A DNA stretch of 64,000 nucleotides from Flavobacterium sp. LC2016-12. Lineage in GTDB: Bacteria > Bacteroidota > Bacteroidia > Flavobacteriales > Flavobacteriaceae. The position numbers were made by a program, and so were the translations under genes. Where the stretch lies: NCBI RefSeq assembly GCF_015351595.1, contig NZ_JADKPT010000002.1, positions 62,001 to 126,000 on the forward strand, in the 5' to 3' direction. Positions within the stretch are counted from its first letter, which is position 1. The number at the start of each line of letters is the position of its first letter. Of the stretch, positions 9,601 through 18,300 are shown one piece after another. The notes beneath the pieces are model-generated. The model searched no databases, was not told where the DNA came from, and saw nothing but the letters and a program-made list of their open reading frames with translations.

Positions 9601-9608
9601 CAAATGTA
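9601..9608 (-). promoter_or_regulatory. Putative -7 element for the RRM gene
   Basis: On the minus strand this reads TACATTTG, an exact TAnnTTTG element 24 bases before the start codon. I see no TTG at the usual -33 distance. Confidence 0.45.
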
Positions 9609-9709
9609 ATCTTATTTTTCTCTAATCTACTATATATTAGTTTATTTATGTTTTTATTTTGATTTAAAAAAGCAGAAACCACTAAAATCAATCTATCGCA
9701 AATTAAAAA

Positions 9710-10201
9710 TTAATTTACTACGAAGTTACTAGTCGGCGAAACAGGAACTTTATAAAAAACACCTTCTGTAAAAGTAACTTTAGGGTTCTCAGCATCAGTT
9801 TCATCCTTATTAAGAGCGGTAAATTTAAATGTTCCTGAAATTGTATTTGTCTCACTATTAAATTCTGTAACTACAATCTGACCATTGCCTTTATTTTCAC
9901 CTGTACTAAATTCCTCCAGTTGTCCGGGAAAAGTATTTGAATAAGATGCCATTGCAACATCATCTATTCCAAGAACATATGTTTGCACTTCAGAAGATGG
10001 TATTTGTAAAATCACTTTTTCATAACCTAGAGTTCCTTCAATAACAATGTTTTCATTTGTTGCTGAATTTGCTACATACCCATTAGATTTCCAAAAAACG
10101 TTGTCTTTTAAGCCCTGAAAGGCCGGATTATTGAATTTTATATCCTCGGTACAAGATGAGAGGATAAAAAGAAGTGATAAAAAATAAAAGATTTTTTTCA
10201 T
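9710..10201 (-). CDS. Small lipoprotein of unknown function (possibly DUF6252-like)
   Basis: The 163 residues begin with a lipoprotein signal peptide (FYFLSLLFILSSC, acylated Cys about residue 17). The mature part is rich in beta-forming residues and carries no catalytic motif that I recognise. The pattern of a short beta-rich lipoprotein with GTFKFTA and EGVFYKVPV near the end resembles Flavobacterium proteins annotated as DUF6252, but this rests on memory only. It is probably monocistronic, sits divergently from rpsP, and probably lies in the periplasm or outer membrane. Confidence 0.7.
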   Translation of the reverse strand: MKKIFYFLSLLFILSSCTEDIKFNNPAFQGLKDNVFWKSNGYVANSATNENIVIEGTLGYEKVILQIPSSEVQTYVLGIDDVAMASYSNTFPGQLEEFSTGENKGNGQIVVTEFNSETNTISGTFKFTALNKDETDAENPKVTFTEGVFYKVPVSPTSNFVVN

Positions 10202-10218
10202 ATAGAATGAATTTGCTG

Positions 10219-10226
10219 CAAAAGTA
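10219..10226 (-). promoter_or_regulatory. Putative -7 element for the small lipoprotein gene
   Basis: The minus strand reads TACTTTTG (exact TAnnTTTG) 17 bases before the start codon at 10201. No clear -33 TTG is visible. Confidence 0.45.
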
Positions 10227-10339
10227 CCTTATTTGAAATAAATATTTAAAAAAGGGGTCCTAAAACCGTCTAAAAATGATAAAAATTCACCTTAAATATA
10301 TTTAATACTGTTTGGAACGCATAATTCATAAAAAAATTA

Positions 10340-10347
10340 TATCTTTG
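10340..10347 (+). promoter_or_regulatory. Putative -7 element of the rpsP promoter
   Basis: TATCTTTG matches TAnnTTTG exactly and lies ~50 bases upstream of rpsP. The nearest TTTG upstream (10311-10314) is 25 bases away, slightly farther than usual. Confidence 0.55.
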
Positions 10348-10396
10348 CGCCCTTAATTAACAGAGGTCGAGTACCTCAAAATTTAATCATAAGATT

Positions 10397-10969
10397 ATGT
10401 CAGTAAAAATTAGATTACAAAGACACGGTAAAAAAGGAAAACCTTTTTACTGGGTTGTAGCTGCAGATGCACGCTCAAAAAGAGATGGTAAATACTTAGA
10501 AAAAATCGGTACTTACAATCCAAACACTAACCCTGCAACTGTTGAATTAAACCTTGACAGCGCTGTAAAATGGTTACACAATGGTGCACAACCAACTGAT
10601 ACTGCTAGAGCAATTCTTTCTTACAAAGGTGCTTTATTGAAACACCACCTTGATGGAGGTATTCGTAAAGGTGCTTTAACTCAAGAGCAAGCTGATGCTA
10701 AATTAGCTGCCTGGTTAGAAGCTAAAGCTGGAAAAGTTGATGCTAAAAAAGACGGTTTAACAAAAGCGCAAGCTGATGCTAAAGCTAAAGCTTTTAAAGC
10801 AGAACAAGAAGTTAACGCTAAACGTTTAGCTGCTGCAGCTCAGGCTGAAGCTGACGCTATCGCTGCTGCAACTCCTGCAGTTGAAGAAGAAGTTGCTGAA
10901 GTAGAAGCAGAAACTGCTACTGAAGAAGCTCCTGCTGCTGAAGAAAATAACGAAACAACTGAAGCATAA
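10397..10969 (+). CDS. rpsP: 30S ribosomal protein S16 with extended C-terminal tail
   Basis: Residues 1-80 are a normal S16 (SVKIRLQRHGKKGKPFYWVV, YLEKIGTYNPN). The usual bacterial protein stops near 80-90 residues. This one runs to 190, with a Lys/Ala-rich helix followed by an Ala/Glu-rich acidic tail (VEEEVAEVEAETATEEAPAA). Extended S16 tails are common in Bacteroidetes. rimM follows 15 bases later, the classic rpsP-rimM pairing for 30S assembly. Confidence 0.97.
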   Translation: MSVKIRLQRHGKKGKPFYWVVAADARSKRDGKYLEKIGTYNPNTNPATVELNLDSAVKWLHNGAQPTDTARAILSYKGALLKHHLDGGIRKGALTQEQADAKLAAWLEAKAGKVDAKKDGLTKAQADAKAKAFKAEQEVNAKRLAAAAQAEADAIAAATPAVEEEVAEVEAETATEEAPAAEENNETTEA

Positions 10970-10984
10970 TTTTAGCTAGCGAGA

Positions 10985-11509
10985 ATGCGTAAAGAAGAAT
11001 GTTTTTATTTAGGTAAAATCGCTAAAAAATTTAGTTTCAAAGGTGAAGTTCTGGCTTATTTAGACACGGATGAACCTGAGTTATACGAAAATCTGGAATC
11101 AGTGTTTGTTGAATGCAACAAACACTTGGTTCCTTTTTTTATTGAAAAAAGTTCTTTACACAAAAACGATTTTCTTAGAATTCGTTTTGAAGATATGAAT
11201 ACCGAAGAAGATGCAGATGCTATTATGGGCAATGCTATTTATCTTCCTTTAAGTATGTTGCCAAAACTTTCCGGCAACAAATTTTATTTCCACGAAGTTA
11301 TTGGTTTTGAAATCGAAGACCAGCGTTTAGGCGTTTTTGGAAAAATCGTTGCTGTAAACGATACTACAGCACAACCTCTTTTTGAAGTTTTAAATGGCGA
11401 AGTCGAAATGTTAATTCCGATGATCGATCATTTCCTGGTTAAAATTGACCGCGAGAATAAAAAAGTCATTATGAACTTGCCTGAAGGGCTTGTGGAAATG
11501 TACCTTTAA
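10985..11509 (+). CDS. rimM: Ribosome maturation factor RimM
   Basis: This 16S rRNA processing factor binds S19 during 30S head assembly. The 174-residue length is normal. The N-terminal barrel (ECFYLGKIAKKFSFKGEV) and C-terminal PRC-like barrel (VIGFEIEDQRLGVFGKIVAV, VEMLIPMIDHFLVKID) are both recognisable. It is cotranscribed with rpsP. Confidence 0.95.
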   Translation: MRKEECFYLGKIAKKFSFKGEVLAYLDTDEPELYENLESVFVECNKHLVPFFIEKSSLHKNDFLRIRFEDMNTEEDADAIMGNAIYLPLSMLPKLSGNKFYFHEVIGFEIEDQRLGVFGKIVAVNDTTAQPLFEVLNGEVEMLIPMIDHFLVKIDRENKKVIMNLPEGLVEMYL

Positions 11510-11586
11510 AAAAGTGATCAGTTTACAGTTTTAAGTATTCAGTTTTCTTCTGAATCAAAAATCTTTAATCTACAATTATAACAGAT

Positions 11587-12294
11587 ATGTTCCAATTCAA
11601 ACAGTTTTCAATTAATCAAGATCGCTGTGCTATGAAAGTCGGAACTGATGGTGTTTTACTTGGTGCCTGGGCTCCAGTAAGCCACAATCCTTTTAGTATA
11701 TTAGATGTTGGTGCAGGAACAGGAATTATCGCTTTGATGCTTGCCCAGCGAACTCATGCGGAACAAATTGATGCTCTTGAAATTGACGAAGAGGCTTATG
11801 AACAAGCGGTCGATAATTTTGAAAACTCGCCTTGGGGAGATCGTTTATTTTGTTTTCATGCCGGCTTAGATGAATTTATTGAAGAGCCTGAAGACGAATA
11901 TGATTTGATTGTTTCGAATCCGCCTTTTTATGCGGAAGATTATAAAACCGAAAATGAACAGCGTGATTTAGCCCGCTTTCAGGATGCAATGCCTTTTGAA
12001 GAGCTGGTAGAAGCAGCCGATTTATTACTTTCCGAACATGGAATATTCGCTTTAATTATTCCTTTCAAAGAAGAAGAAAAATTTATCGCTTTGGCAAAAG
12101 AATCCGAATTATATCCGATCAAAATTACGCGTGTAAAGGGAACTCCAAAATCTGAAATCAAGCGCAGTTTATTGGCTTTTAGTCGAAATGAAACCAATGA
12201 AATTGAAATCGATAAATTAATTATCGAAATTGACAGACACGTTTACACTCCTGAATATATTGAATTGACAAAGGAGTTTTATTTGAAGATGTAA
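11587..12294 (+). CDS. trmN6: tRNA1(Val) (adenine37-N6)-methyltransferase
   Basis: This SAM-dependent N6-adenine methyltransferase of the YfiC/TrmN6 family has 235 residues. The N-terminal FKQFSINQDRCAMKVGTDGV is the family hallmark. Motif I is LDVGAGTGIIALML (about residues 38-51), and the catalytic NPPF is at residues 111-114 (VSNPPFYAEDYK). It lies 77 bases after rimM on the same strand and may share its transcript. A palindromic terminator-like repeat follows. Confidence 0.93.
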   Translation: MFQFKQFSINQDRCAMKVGTDGVLLGAWAPVSHNPFSILDVGAGTGIIALMLAQRTHAEQIDALEIDEEAYEQAVDNFENSPWGDRLFCFHAGLDEFIEEPEDEYDLIVSNPPFYAEDYKTENEQRDLARFQDAMPFEELVEAADLLLSEHGIFALIIPFKEEEKFIALAKESELYPIKITRVKGTPKSEIKRSLLAFSRNETNEIEIDKLIIEIDRHVYTPEYIELTKEFYLKM

Positions 12295-12301
12295 AAAGCA
12301 T

Positions 12302-12330
12302 CTTTGTCAAAGTTTGAAACTTTGACAAAG
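12302..12330. terminator. Palindromic terminator between convergent genes
   Basis: CTTTGTCAAAGTTT (12302-12315) and AAACTTTGACAAAG (12317-12330) form a 14-bp near-perfect palindrome around one base. It sits between the converging trmN6 and S41 genes. There is no long T run, so termination strength is uncertain. Confidence 0.6.
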
Positions 12331-12342
12331 ACTACATAATCT

Positions 12343-13995
12343 TTACTTCCCGTTTTTAGCAAACAAAATTGCTCGATCCAAAACCTCATCTTTACCTTGC
12401 TGGATACCCAAAATCGTAGGCTTCACTTCGATATCGGGAACGATACCAATGCGTTGGGTTTCTTTTTTATTTGGATAAAAAACCCCATAACAAGTAAATG
12501 TTGTGTAAAAACCTTTAATGATTGAAAATCCATATTTCCCACCGTCAGCACCGCCGGTTTGGCTTCCTATTACTTTTACCTTTGGAGCAGTTTGTAAACT
12601 CATAGCATTCATTTCAGCATGGCTTACTGCTTTTTCATCAAGCAAAACAATTACTTTACCTTTGTAGTAATCTGGATTGTTTTTGCCACATTTTTCGATT
12701 CCTTCTCTCCAATAATAACGTCCAGGATAATTTATATCGGGATCTAAAAATTTAGCAAACTCTTTAGGTTCCGGATTAAGCCATTCTGAAATAGTGAACA
12801 TAACATCGTGCGGACGCATTCTATTATCAAAAATAATCGCGCTAGTATTATTAAGGGCTTTAATTAAATCGGGAACATCTTTTTCTTCAACCTCACCATA
12901 ATTAACATAACCAATATTTCCTTCCAAAATTTTCCATTTTTCCTGCTCCGGAAACTGAATCTTTAAATCTTGGTATTTATAGCGATTTATGGATTTAATC
13001 GCCGTTTTTCCTTCACGGATAAATTCAATTTCAACTGATGGTGTTTTTCCATTAAAAATTGTCCAATATGCATTTCTTAAAACAGATGGTTCATTTGATC
13101 CTTCAACATATTTCCCATTTTCTTTTAAAAGTTCAGCAATAGTTTTTCCGTCAACTTTTATAATTACATCACCTATTTTTAAATCACTTACTTTTGCTAA
13201 TGAATCGTTTTTTAAACTAATGACAACTGCTTTTTCGTCAATAATTTTGACATCCGCAGGTATAAATTTATCTCCAAAATAATCAAATAATTGAGACATT
13301 TGAGTTGATGCATGCGTATCATTAAGCTTTATAGAAATCTCACGCATTGCCAAAACAAAATCTTTCTCAGATTCCGGCGCATAAAATCTTGGAAGCATAT
13401 TAATTAATACTTTATCCCAATTTTCATCCATTTGATATTTGTACGGAAAAAAGTATTCTATATAATTCCAATATCTAAACAATGCCAGAAGACGCAAATT
13501 TTTATCTGTCCATTTAAAATCGGCATACTTTATTTCGTTGTTAAACTGCAAAGGTATATTTCCTGTATTCAATTCGTAATCAACATAAAGCTGCTTACCC
13601 TGAATTCTATTTTCTTCAATAAATTTTAATTTTTTCGAAAGAGATTTCGAGAATAAATCATTTTTTGAAAACCATGACAAATCAAAGTTTTTATCAAAAT
13701 ATTCCTTTTTTAAAGTTGGTGTCGAAATTTTATAAGCTTTTACTTCACCAAAAGAAGTTATCCAATTTTCGATTACCAACGAAAAAGCTTCGGCAGTTTG
13801 TGCTTCCTCTACTTTTGGCAAAATTTGAAACAATTGTTCGTCCCAATTTTTACTTCCGTCAGTAACATTTGGATGGTAATATTTTAGAAAACCCCAAACT
13901 TTGCAGGTTGCTGCTAGTTTTTGAGTTTCGGTAATGGGTTTTGAAAATGCATTTTGAAATAATAATACAAGGACAAGAAGCAGTGTCTTCTTCAT
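12343..13995 (-). CDS. S41 family peptidase, secreted (copy 1 of 3)
   Basis: 550 residues with an N-terminal signal peptide (LLLVLVLLFQNAFS). An unassigned N-terminal domain (LAATCKVWGFLKYYHP) follows, then a PDZ-like segment (about 250-330; SDLKIGDVIIKVDGKTIAELL) and a C-terminal S41 tail-protease-like domain. The likely catalytic serine lies in KAVSHAEMNAMSL (about residue 456), followed by IGSQTGGADGG. Paralogues at 49731 and 51432 share the same architecture, down to the final KDEVLDRAL motif. It is probably a periplasmic or surface peptidase; the substrate is unknown. Convergent to trmN6, with no cotranscribed neighbour obvious. Confidence 0.85.
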   Translation of the reverse strand: MKKTLLLVLVLLFQNAFSKPITETQKLAATCKVWGFLKYYHPNVTDGSKNWDEQLFQILPKVEEAQTAEAFSLVIENWITSFGEVKAYKISTPTLKKEYFDKNFDLSWFSKNDLFSKSLSKKLKFIEENRIQGKQLYVDYELNTGNIPLQFNNEIKYADFKWTDKNLRLLALFRYWNYIEYFFPYKYQMDENWDKVLINMLPRFYAPESEKDFVLAMREISIKLNDTHASTQMSQLFDYFGDKFIPADVKIIDEKAVVISLKNDSLAKVSDLKIGDVIIKVDGKTIAELLKENGKYVEGSNEPSVLRNAYWTIFNGKTPSVEIEFIREGKTAIKSINRYKYQDLKIQFPEQEKWKILEGNIGYVNYGEVEEKDVPDLIKALNNTSAIIFDNRMRPHDVMFTISEWLNPEPKEFAKFLDPDINYPGRYYWREGIEKCGKNNPDYYKGKVIVLLDEKAVSHAEMNAMSLQTAPKVKVIGSQTGGADGGKYGFSIIKGFYTTFTCYGVFYPNKKETQRIGIVPDIEVKPTILGIQQGKDEVLDRAILFAKNGK

Positions 13996-14039
13996 AAGAA
14001 AAAAGTGGTTAGGTTAATTATTTAGTCTTTGGGTTAATT

Positions 14040-15329
14040 TTAAACTTGTTCAAATATACTCTTAAATTGATATAAAATTCTTTCAATTAATCGTAAATCT
14101 TCAGTAACAATTTCAGCACTTCCTTTCATTTCCTGCTGAAATACAATTTGCTTATTATAAGAAGTCTGTAATCCGTTTGGAAGCGCAACATCCAAAAGCA
14201 GGTTTCCATCTTTATCCGGAACGAGAGAAATATTCTGAATTTTGCCTTTTAGTACACCAAATTCCCTGTCCGGAAAATTGGCCAATCTGATATTCACTTT
14301 TTGACCTACTTTTATTTTACCTGAATTCAGTGCCGGAGCCTTTACCTTTCCGATGAAACCATTCTTTGCATCAGGAATAATAGAAAAAACATTATCTCCC
14401 ACATTTATAGTCTGATTTTCATTCCAGACCTGCAAAAAAGTAACCACACCGCTGATTGATGATTTTAGTGTATAAGCCAGTTCCCAATCTTTTATCACTT
14501 TTTTAAGCTGATAAAAGGACTGCGCCATATTACGACCAAGGTTAACTTCTTCTTTAGTGCCACTTATCTGCGAATTCCGACTCAATTTTGTATTATCTAT
14601 CAATGAGGACCTCAATTCAGAAATCGATGTTAATAAGCCCTTATAATTCTTTTGCGCCTGAAGATAGCCCAGTTTTTTAGCTTCCATTTCCTGCGCTGAG
14701 ATAATTCCTTTATTAAACAGCGTTTCAAAACGGGCAATTTCATTTTTCTGAAGCTGTAATTCACTTTCATTAAGTACTTTTTGCTGTTGCAAAATATCCA
14801 ATCTTTCCTTAATCTGAATCTTTTCAGAAATTTGTGCTCTGTTTTCGACTTCAAAAGGCTGTAAATTTTCATTTAATTTGTCAGCCTCATAATCCTTCTG
14901 AAAAACAGCAAAAGCACTTTCAATTTCTCCTAATTGACTATTTTTTAAAACAGCAAACGGAAATGCTTTTTTTGAATCGTTGACATTATAATTTTCAACT
15001 ATGCTTTTTAATAAAAAAACATCTTTATAATTTGCCGTGTTTTCTATAATTGCCAGTGTAGTACCCTTTGATACTAAAGCTTTATTTTTCACCAAAATAA
15101 CTTCAATTCTACCCGATGATTTTGATACAATTTTCTCAGGCGGAATATTAGTCGTAATTACAATCTCTGTGTTTACAACATCTGGATATTTTATAAACCA
15201 TGAAACAAAAAAGAGCATAAAAATAATGGCGAATATCAAAACAGTTCCCCAGCGGATCATCCAATGTGGTACCTTCGTGAGAATGTCCTGAACTTCTTCA
15301 CTTCTTAATTCGAATGTATCTTCAGCCAT
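14040..15329 (-). CDS. HlyD-type membrane fusion protein of the peptide exporter
   Basis: The 429-residue adaptor has a short cytoplasmic N-terminus and one membrane segment (about 24-46; WGTVLIFAIIFMLFFVSWFI). A long coiled-coil hairpin follows (about 140-260, rich in Leu/Glu/Lys/Gln), then a beta-barrel region (IGKVKAPALNSGKIKVGQKV). This is the bacteriocin-secretion HlyD layout. It begins 2 bases after the stop of the C39-ABC exporter, so the two are translationally coupled. It should link the inner-membrane exporter to an outer-membrane channel not encoded here. Confidence 0.9.
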   Translation of the reverse strand: MAEDTFELRSEEVQDILTKVPHWMIRWGTVLIFAIIFMLFFVSWFIKYPDVVNTEIVITTNIPPEKIVSKSSGRIEVILVKNKALVSKGTTLAIIENTANYKDVFLLKSIVENYNVNDSKKAFPFAVLKNSQLGEIESAFAVFQKDYEADKLNENLQPFEVENRAQISEKIQIKERLDILQQQKVLNESELQLQKNEIARFETLFNKGIISAQEMEAKKLGYLQAQKNYKGLLTSISELRSSLIDNTKLSRNSQISGTKEEVNLGRNMAQSFYQLKKVIKDWELAYTLKSSISGVVTFLQVWNENQTINVGDNVFSIIPDAKNGFIGKVKAPALNSGKIKVGQKVNIRLANFPDREFGVLKGKIQNISLVPDKDGNLLLDVALPNGLQTSYNKQIVFQQEMKGSAEIVTEDLRLIERILYQFKSIFEQV

Positions 15330-15331
15330 AA

Positions 15332-17524
15332 TTAATTTCCTAACTGTAATTGATTTTTAACCAACTCAAAATAATTTCCTTTTTGTTCTACCAATGCTGA
15401 ATGGTTTCCAATTTCAATGATCTTTCCTTTATCTAAAACCACAATCTGATCAGCATTCATTACCGTACTCAATCGATGGGCAATTACGATAACTGTTTTG
15501 TCCTTGAAAAACACATCGAGTTTTTGCATAATTGCTTTTTCATTATTAGCATCCAAAGCTGATGTTGCCTCATCAAAAAACAGTATTTCCGGATTTTTGT
15601 AAACTGCTCTGGCAATGAGTAGGCGTTGTTTTTGTCCACTACTCATTCCCACTCCTTCCGCTCCAATTTTTGTATTGTATCCCAATGGCAAACCACTGAT
15701 GTATTCTTTTATATTGGCCACATCTGCTGCGTATACCAACCGTTCTTTATCAATTTTATCAACTCCAAAAGCAATATTATTGGCGATCGTATCACTAAAA
15801 ATAAAACCTTCCTGCATCACGGCGCCAATATTCGATCGCCAGGCCTTTTGTGAAATATTTTTTAGCTGGGCATTTCCAATATTTATTTCCCCTTTTTCGG
15901 GCTCGTAAAACTTAAGAAGTAATTTCATCAACGTAGTTTTACCACTTCCGCTCACGCCTACAATCGCTGTTACTTTATTAGCCGGAATTGTCAAATTCAA
16001 ATCATTCAAAACAGGAATATCTGACCCCAAATAGCGATAAGAAACGTTTTTTAAGGTAAGATCACAATCAACCGGAACTTCATTTGTCTGATGCATTTCC
16101 TGTTGTATTTCATCTTCTTTTTCATGAATTTCAGATAACCTTGCTAATGATATTTTGGCATCCTGTAATTCCCGGACAAATTCTATAAGTTGTGTTATTG
16201 GTCCGTTTAAGCTTCCTACGATGGAACTTATTGCCAGCATCATTCCGAGTGTAATTGACCCATCGATAACCAATTTAGCCGAAAGAAATATGATGAAAAT
16301 GTTTTTTAATTCATTAATAAAAGAAGAGCCGATGGTTTGGGTTTGTTCTAAAACCAATCCTTTTATTGAAACCCTGAAAAGTCGTGCCTGCACATATTCC
16401 CAACCCCAGCGTTTTTGTTTTTCGGCATTATGTAGTTTTATTTCCTGCATGCCATTTATAAGCTCCATCACCTTGCTTTGTTCCTGAGATACCTCTGCAA
16501 AGCGTTTGTAGTCTAAAATTTCTCTCCTTTTCAAAAACAAAGTAATCCATCCAAAATACAATAAACTTCCAATAAAAAACACGAGGAATATCTTCAGGTT
16601 AAAATAGGCCAGAACTGCACCCAAAACGACCATATTAATCGTTGAAAAAAGAACATTCAAAGAGGAAGTAGTCAGAATTCTCTCAATACGTCGATGATCA
16701 TTAATCCGCTGCATAATATCACTTGTCATTCGGACATCAAAAAAAGAAATGGGCAAATTCATCAGCTTAATAAAGAAATCTGAAATAAGCGAAATATTGA
16801 TTCGGGTAGAAAGATGAAGCAATATCCAGCTTCTGATCAATTCTAAACCTGTTTTACCCGCAAAAAGAAATAATTGCGCAAAAAGAATTAAATAAATGAA
16901 ACGAAGATTTTGGTTCTGTATACCAACATCAACGATACTTTGGGTTAAAAATGGCGAAATAAGCATTAATAAACTACTAGCAACCAAACCAATACTTAAC
17001 TGCGTGAGAAATGATTTATACCGCAATACATATTGTGACAACAATTTAAAACCTAATCCTTTATTTTCTTCCTTATCAAAGTCAGACTGAAAGAATTTTG
17101 GTGCTGCTTCCATCAACAATGCAATCCCTTCTTTTGTCTCATTATCGGCATTATTTCCAATCCAGAATTTTATAAAATCTTCTTTATTGTACTCAATGAG
17201 TCCAAAACCCGGATCTGAAATATAATATGTATTTCTCCTGATTTTATAGAGAACGACATAATGGTTTTTATTCCAATGCAAAATACATGGCAAAGGCGCC
17301 TCTTCTAATCTTTCTAAATTTAATTTTACCCCTAAAGTCCTAAAGCCAATTTTCTCTGCGGCATCGCTTAAAAAAAGCAAATTACTCCCCTCGCGAGTTG
17401 TTTCACTAATGTCTCGCAAATCCTGAATATTGATTGTTTTACCATAATGTTTTGCAATAATTTTTAAACATGTTGGCCCACAATCTTTAATATCAGCTTG
17501 TTTAAAATGGGTAAATTTTTTCAA
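15332..17524 (-). CDS. Peptidase-containing ABC transporter (C39, bacteriocin export)
   Basis: The 730-residue protein combines protease, membrane and ATPase domains. The C39 peptidase (residues 1-140) has Gln9, Cys15 (IKDCGPTC), His88 (WNKNHYVV) and Asp104 (SDPGFG), so its catalytic set is complete. Six membrane segments follow (about 165-450), then an ATPase with Walker A GVSGSGKTTL, signature SSGQKQR and Walker B ILFFDEATSALD. Such exporters cut leaders after Gly-Gly and export the core peptide. Small leader peptides lie directly upstream (17850-18235) and an HlyD partner directly downstream, so the system looks complete on the inner-membrane side. Confidence 0.95.
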   Translation of the reverse strand: MKKFTHFKQADIKDCGPTCLKIIAKHYGKTINIQDLRDISETTREGSNLLFLSDAAEKIGFRTLGVKLNLERLEEAPLPCILHWNKNHYVVLYKIRRNTYYISDPGFGLIEYNKEDFIKFWIGNNADNETKEGIALLMEAAPKFFQSDFDKEENKGLGFKLLSQYVLRYKSFLTQLSIGLVASSLLMLISPFLTQSIVDVGIQNQNLRFIYLILFAQLFLFAGKTGLELIRSWILLHLSTRINISLISDFFIKLMNLPISFFDVRMTSDIMQRINDHRRIERILTTSSLNVLFSTINMVVLGAVLAYFNLKIFLVFFIGSLLYFGWITLFLKRREILDYKRFAEVSQEQSKVMELINGMQEIKLHNAEKQKRWGWEYVQARLFRVSIKGLVLEQTQTIGSSFINELKNIFIIFLSAKLVIDGSITLGMMLAISSIVGSLNGPITQLIEFVRELQDAKISLARLSEIHEKEDEIQQEMHQTNEVPVDCDLTLKNVSYRYLGSDIPVLNDLNLTIPANKVTAIVGVSGSGKTTLMKLLLKFYEPEKGEINIGNAQLKNISQKAWRSNIGAVMQEGFIFSDTIANNIAFGVDKIDKERLVYAADVANIKEYISGLPLGYNTKIGAEGVGMSSGQKQRLLIARAVYKNPEILFFDEATSALDANNEKAIMQKLDVFFKDKTVIVIAHRLSTVMNADQIVVLDKGKIIEIGNHSALVEQKGNYFELVKNQLQLGN

Positions 17525-17849
17525 TTTCTATTTTATTTTTTTCAGTAGCAATTTAACATTATATTTTTTGATTTAATAGTAAAAAAAAACAGAGAAGAAA
17601 TAAATCTACTCTGTTAAGTATCTAAAAAATAAAAAATTAGCGATACAACTTTTTCTCTAGGACATGGCACTGGCTAACCCTAACCAAATAAAATTAACAC
17701 AGCGACCAATTTCCTGAGAATCCCGACACCAATCATCAATGTTGGGATATTTGCTCAATGTTCCACGATCGAGCGCCTACAAATTCAAAAAAAAACATGA
17801 CTAAATTTCTGATAAGGCTTTATATTGTATACTTGCAAAAAAAATTAAA
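17525..17849. other. Gap between exporter and leader peptides
   Basis: A 325-base region of mixed composition. The left third is AT-rich. The middle (17657-17776) is noticeably richer in GC and holds a leaderless open stretch listed separately. No promoter motif or terminator is clear. Confidence 0.4.
17657..17776 (-). pseudogene. Possible relic of a third peptide core
   Basis: On the minus strand, 39 codons are open after an in-frame TAG. They read ALDRGTLSKYP, then NIDDWCRDSQEIGRC, and end in GLASAMS before a TAG stop. There is no start codon and no leader. The size, two cysteines and position between known peptides and their exporter suggest a core that lost its leader. Chance openness over 39 codons cannot be excluded. 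Confidence 0.3.
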
Positions 17850-18041
17850 TTAACAGCAAAGGCGACTTGTATCGCAAATACCCGGCATTTTATCTACGGG
17901 GCAAGGTTCGCCAACTGGCACTAAAACACATCCCGCTTCTATCGCATAAATCCAACATTCAGGAATTCCTCCTTTTATTGTTTTTTGCTCACTTTTACTT
18001 ATATGCTGAGCATTTTTCAGATTTAAAATTTTCTTTAACAT
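17850..18041 (-). CDS. Double-glycine leader peptide with six-cysteine core
   Basis: 63 residues. The leader MLKKILNLKNAQ-HISKSEQKTIKGG ends in Gly24-Gly25, the cleavage site for C39 exporters. The 38-residue core has Cys at 29, 38, 47, 56, 62 and 63, ending in a vicinal Cys-Cys. Six cysteines suggest up to three disulfides, matching the thiol oxidase encoded upstream. The C39 exporter and HlyD adaptor lie downstream on the same strand. I infer an exported antimicrobial or signalling peptide. No lanthipeptide or radical-SAM enzyme is nearby, so disulfides are the only modification suggested by context. Confidence 0.75.
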   Translation of the reverse strand: MLKKILNLKNAQHISKSEQKTIKGGIPECWIYAIEAGCVLVPVGEPCPVDKMPGICDTSRLCC

Positions 18042-18064
18042 ATACGTTATGTTTTAATTTTTAA

Positions 18065-18235
18065 TCAATTTAATTGCCACAACTCTCTCCGATCAGAATA
18101 TGATGTACAATCTTCTTCATTAATCCAGGCCTCGCATCTTGGAGATGCTTCTTTTACATTATTAGCAATGATCATTTTTTGCTCATTTGCTGTTAATTCC
18201 TGAGTTCCTTCAAGGTTTAAAATATTCTTTAACAT
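18065..18235 (-). CDS. Second leader peptide, without a canonical Gly-Gly
   Basis: 56 residues if started at ATG 18235, chosen because MLKNILNLEGTQ aligns with the leader of the neighbouring peptide (MLKKILNLKNAQ). A longer frame adds eight residues. The leader pattern ELTANEQKMI is conserved, but the expected Gly-Gly is replaced by Ala-Asn (IIANN). The rest has only two cysteines (SPRCEAWINEEDC). It may be a peptide cut at a non-standard site, an accessory peptide, or one that has lost processing. It lies 23 bases upstream of the first peptide on the same strand. Confidence 0.6.
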   Translation of the reverse strand: MLKNILNLEGTQELTANEQKMIIANNVKEASPRCEAWINEEDCTSYSDRRELWQLN

Positions 18236-18300
18236 AAGTTCTAAGTTTTTAGACTTCAATCTTTTTAAGACATTTGAAGATTCTGTCTGATTTTCACCTG

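Noticed and set aside
12343..13995. Possible C-terminal processing protease (Ctp/Prc) assignment
   Set aside because: The S41 fold and PDZ-like segment are there, but the serine motif and extra N-terminal domain differ from Ctp, so only the family name is given.
17867..18064. 65-codon plus-strand frame opposite the six-cysteine peptide
   Set aside because: It is antisense to a peptide with a clear leader and a matching exporter.
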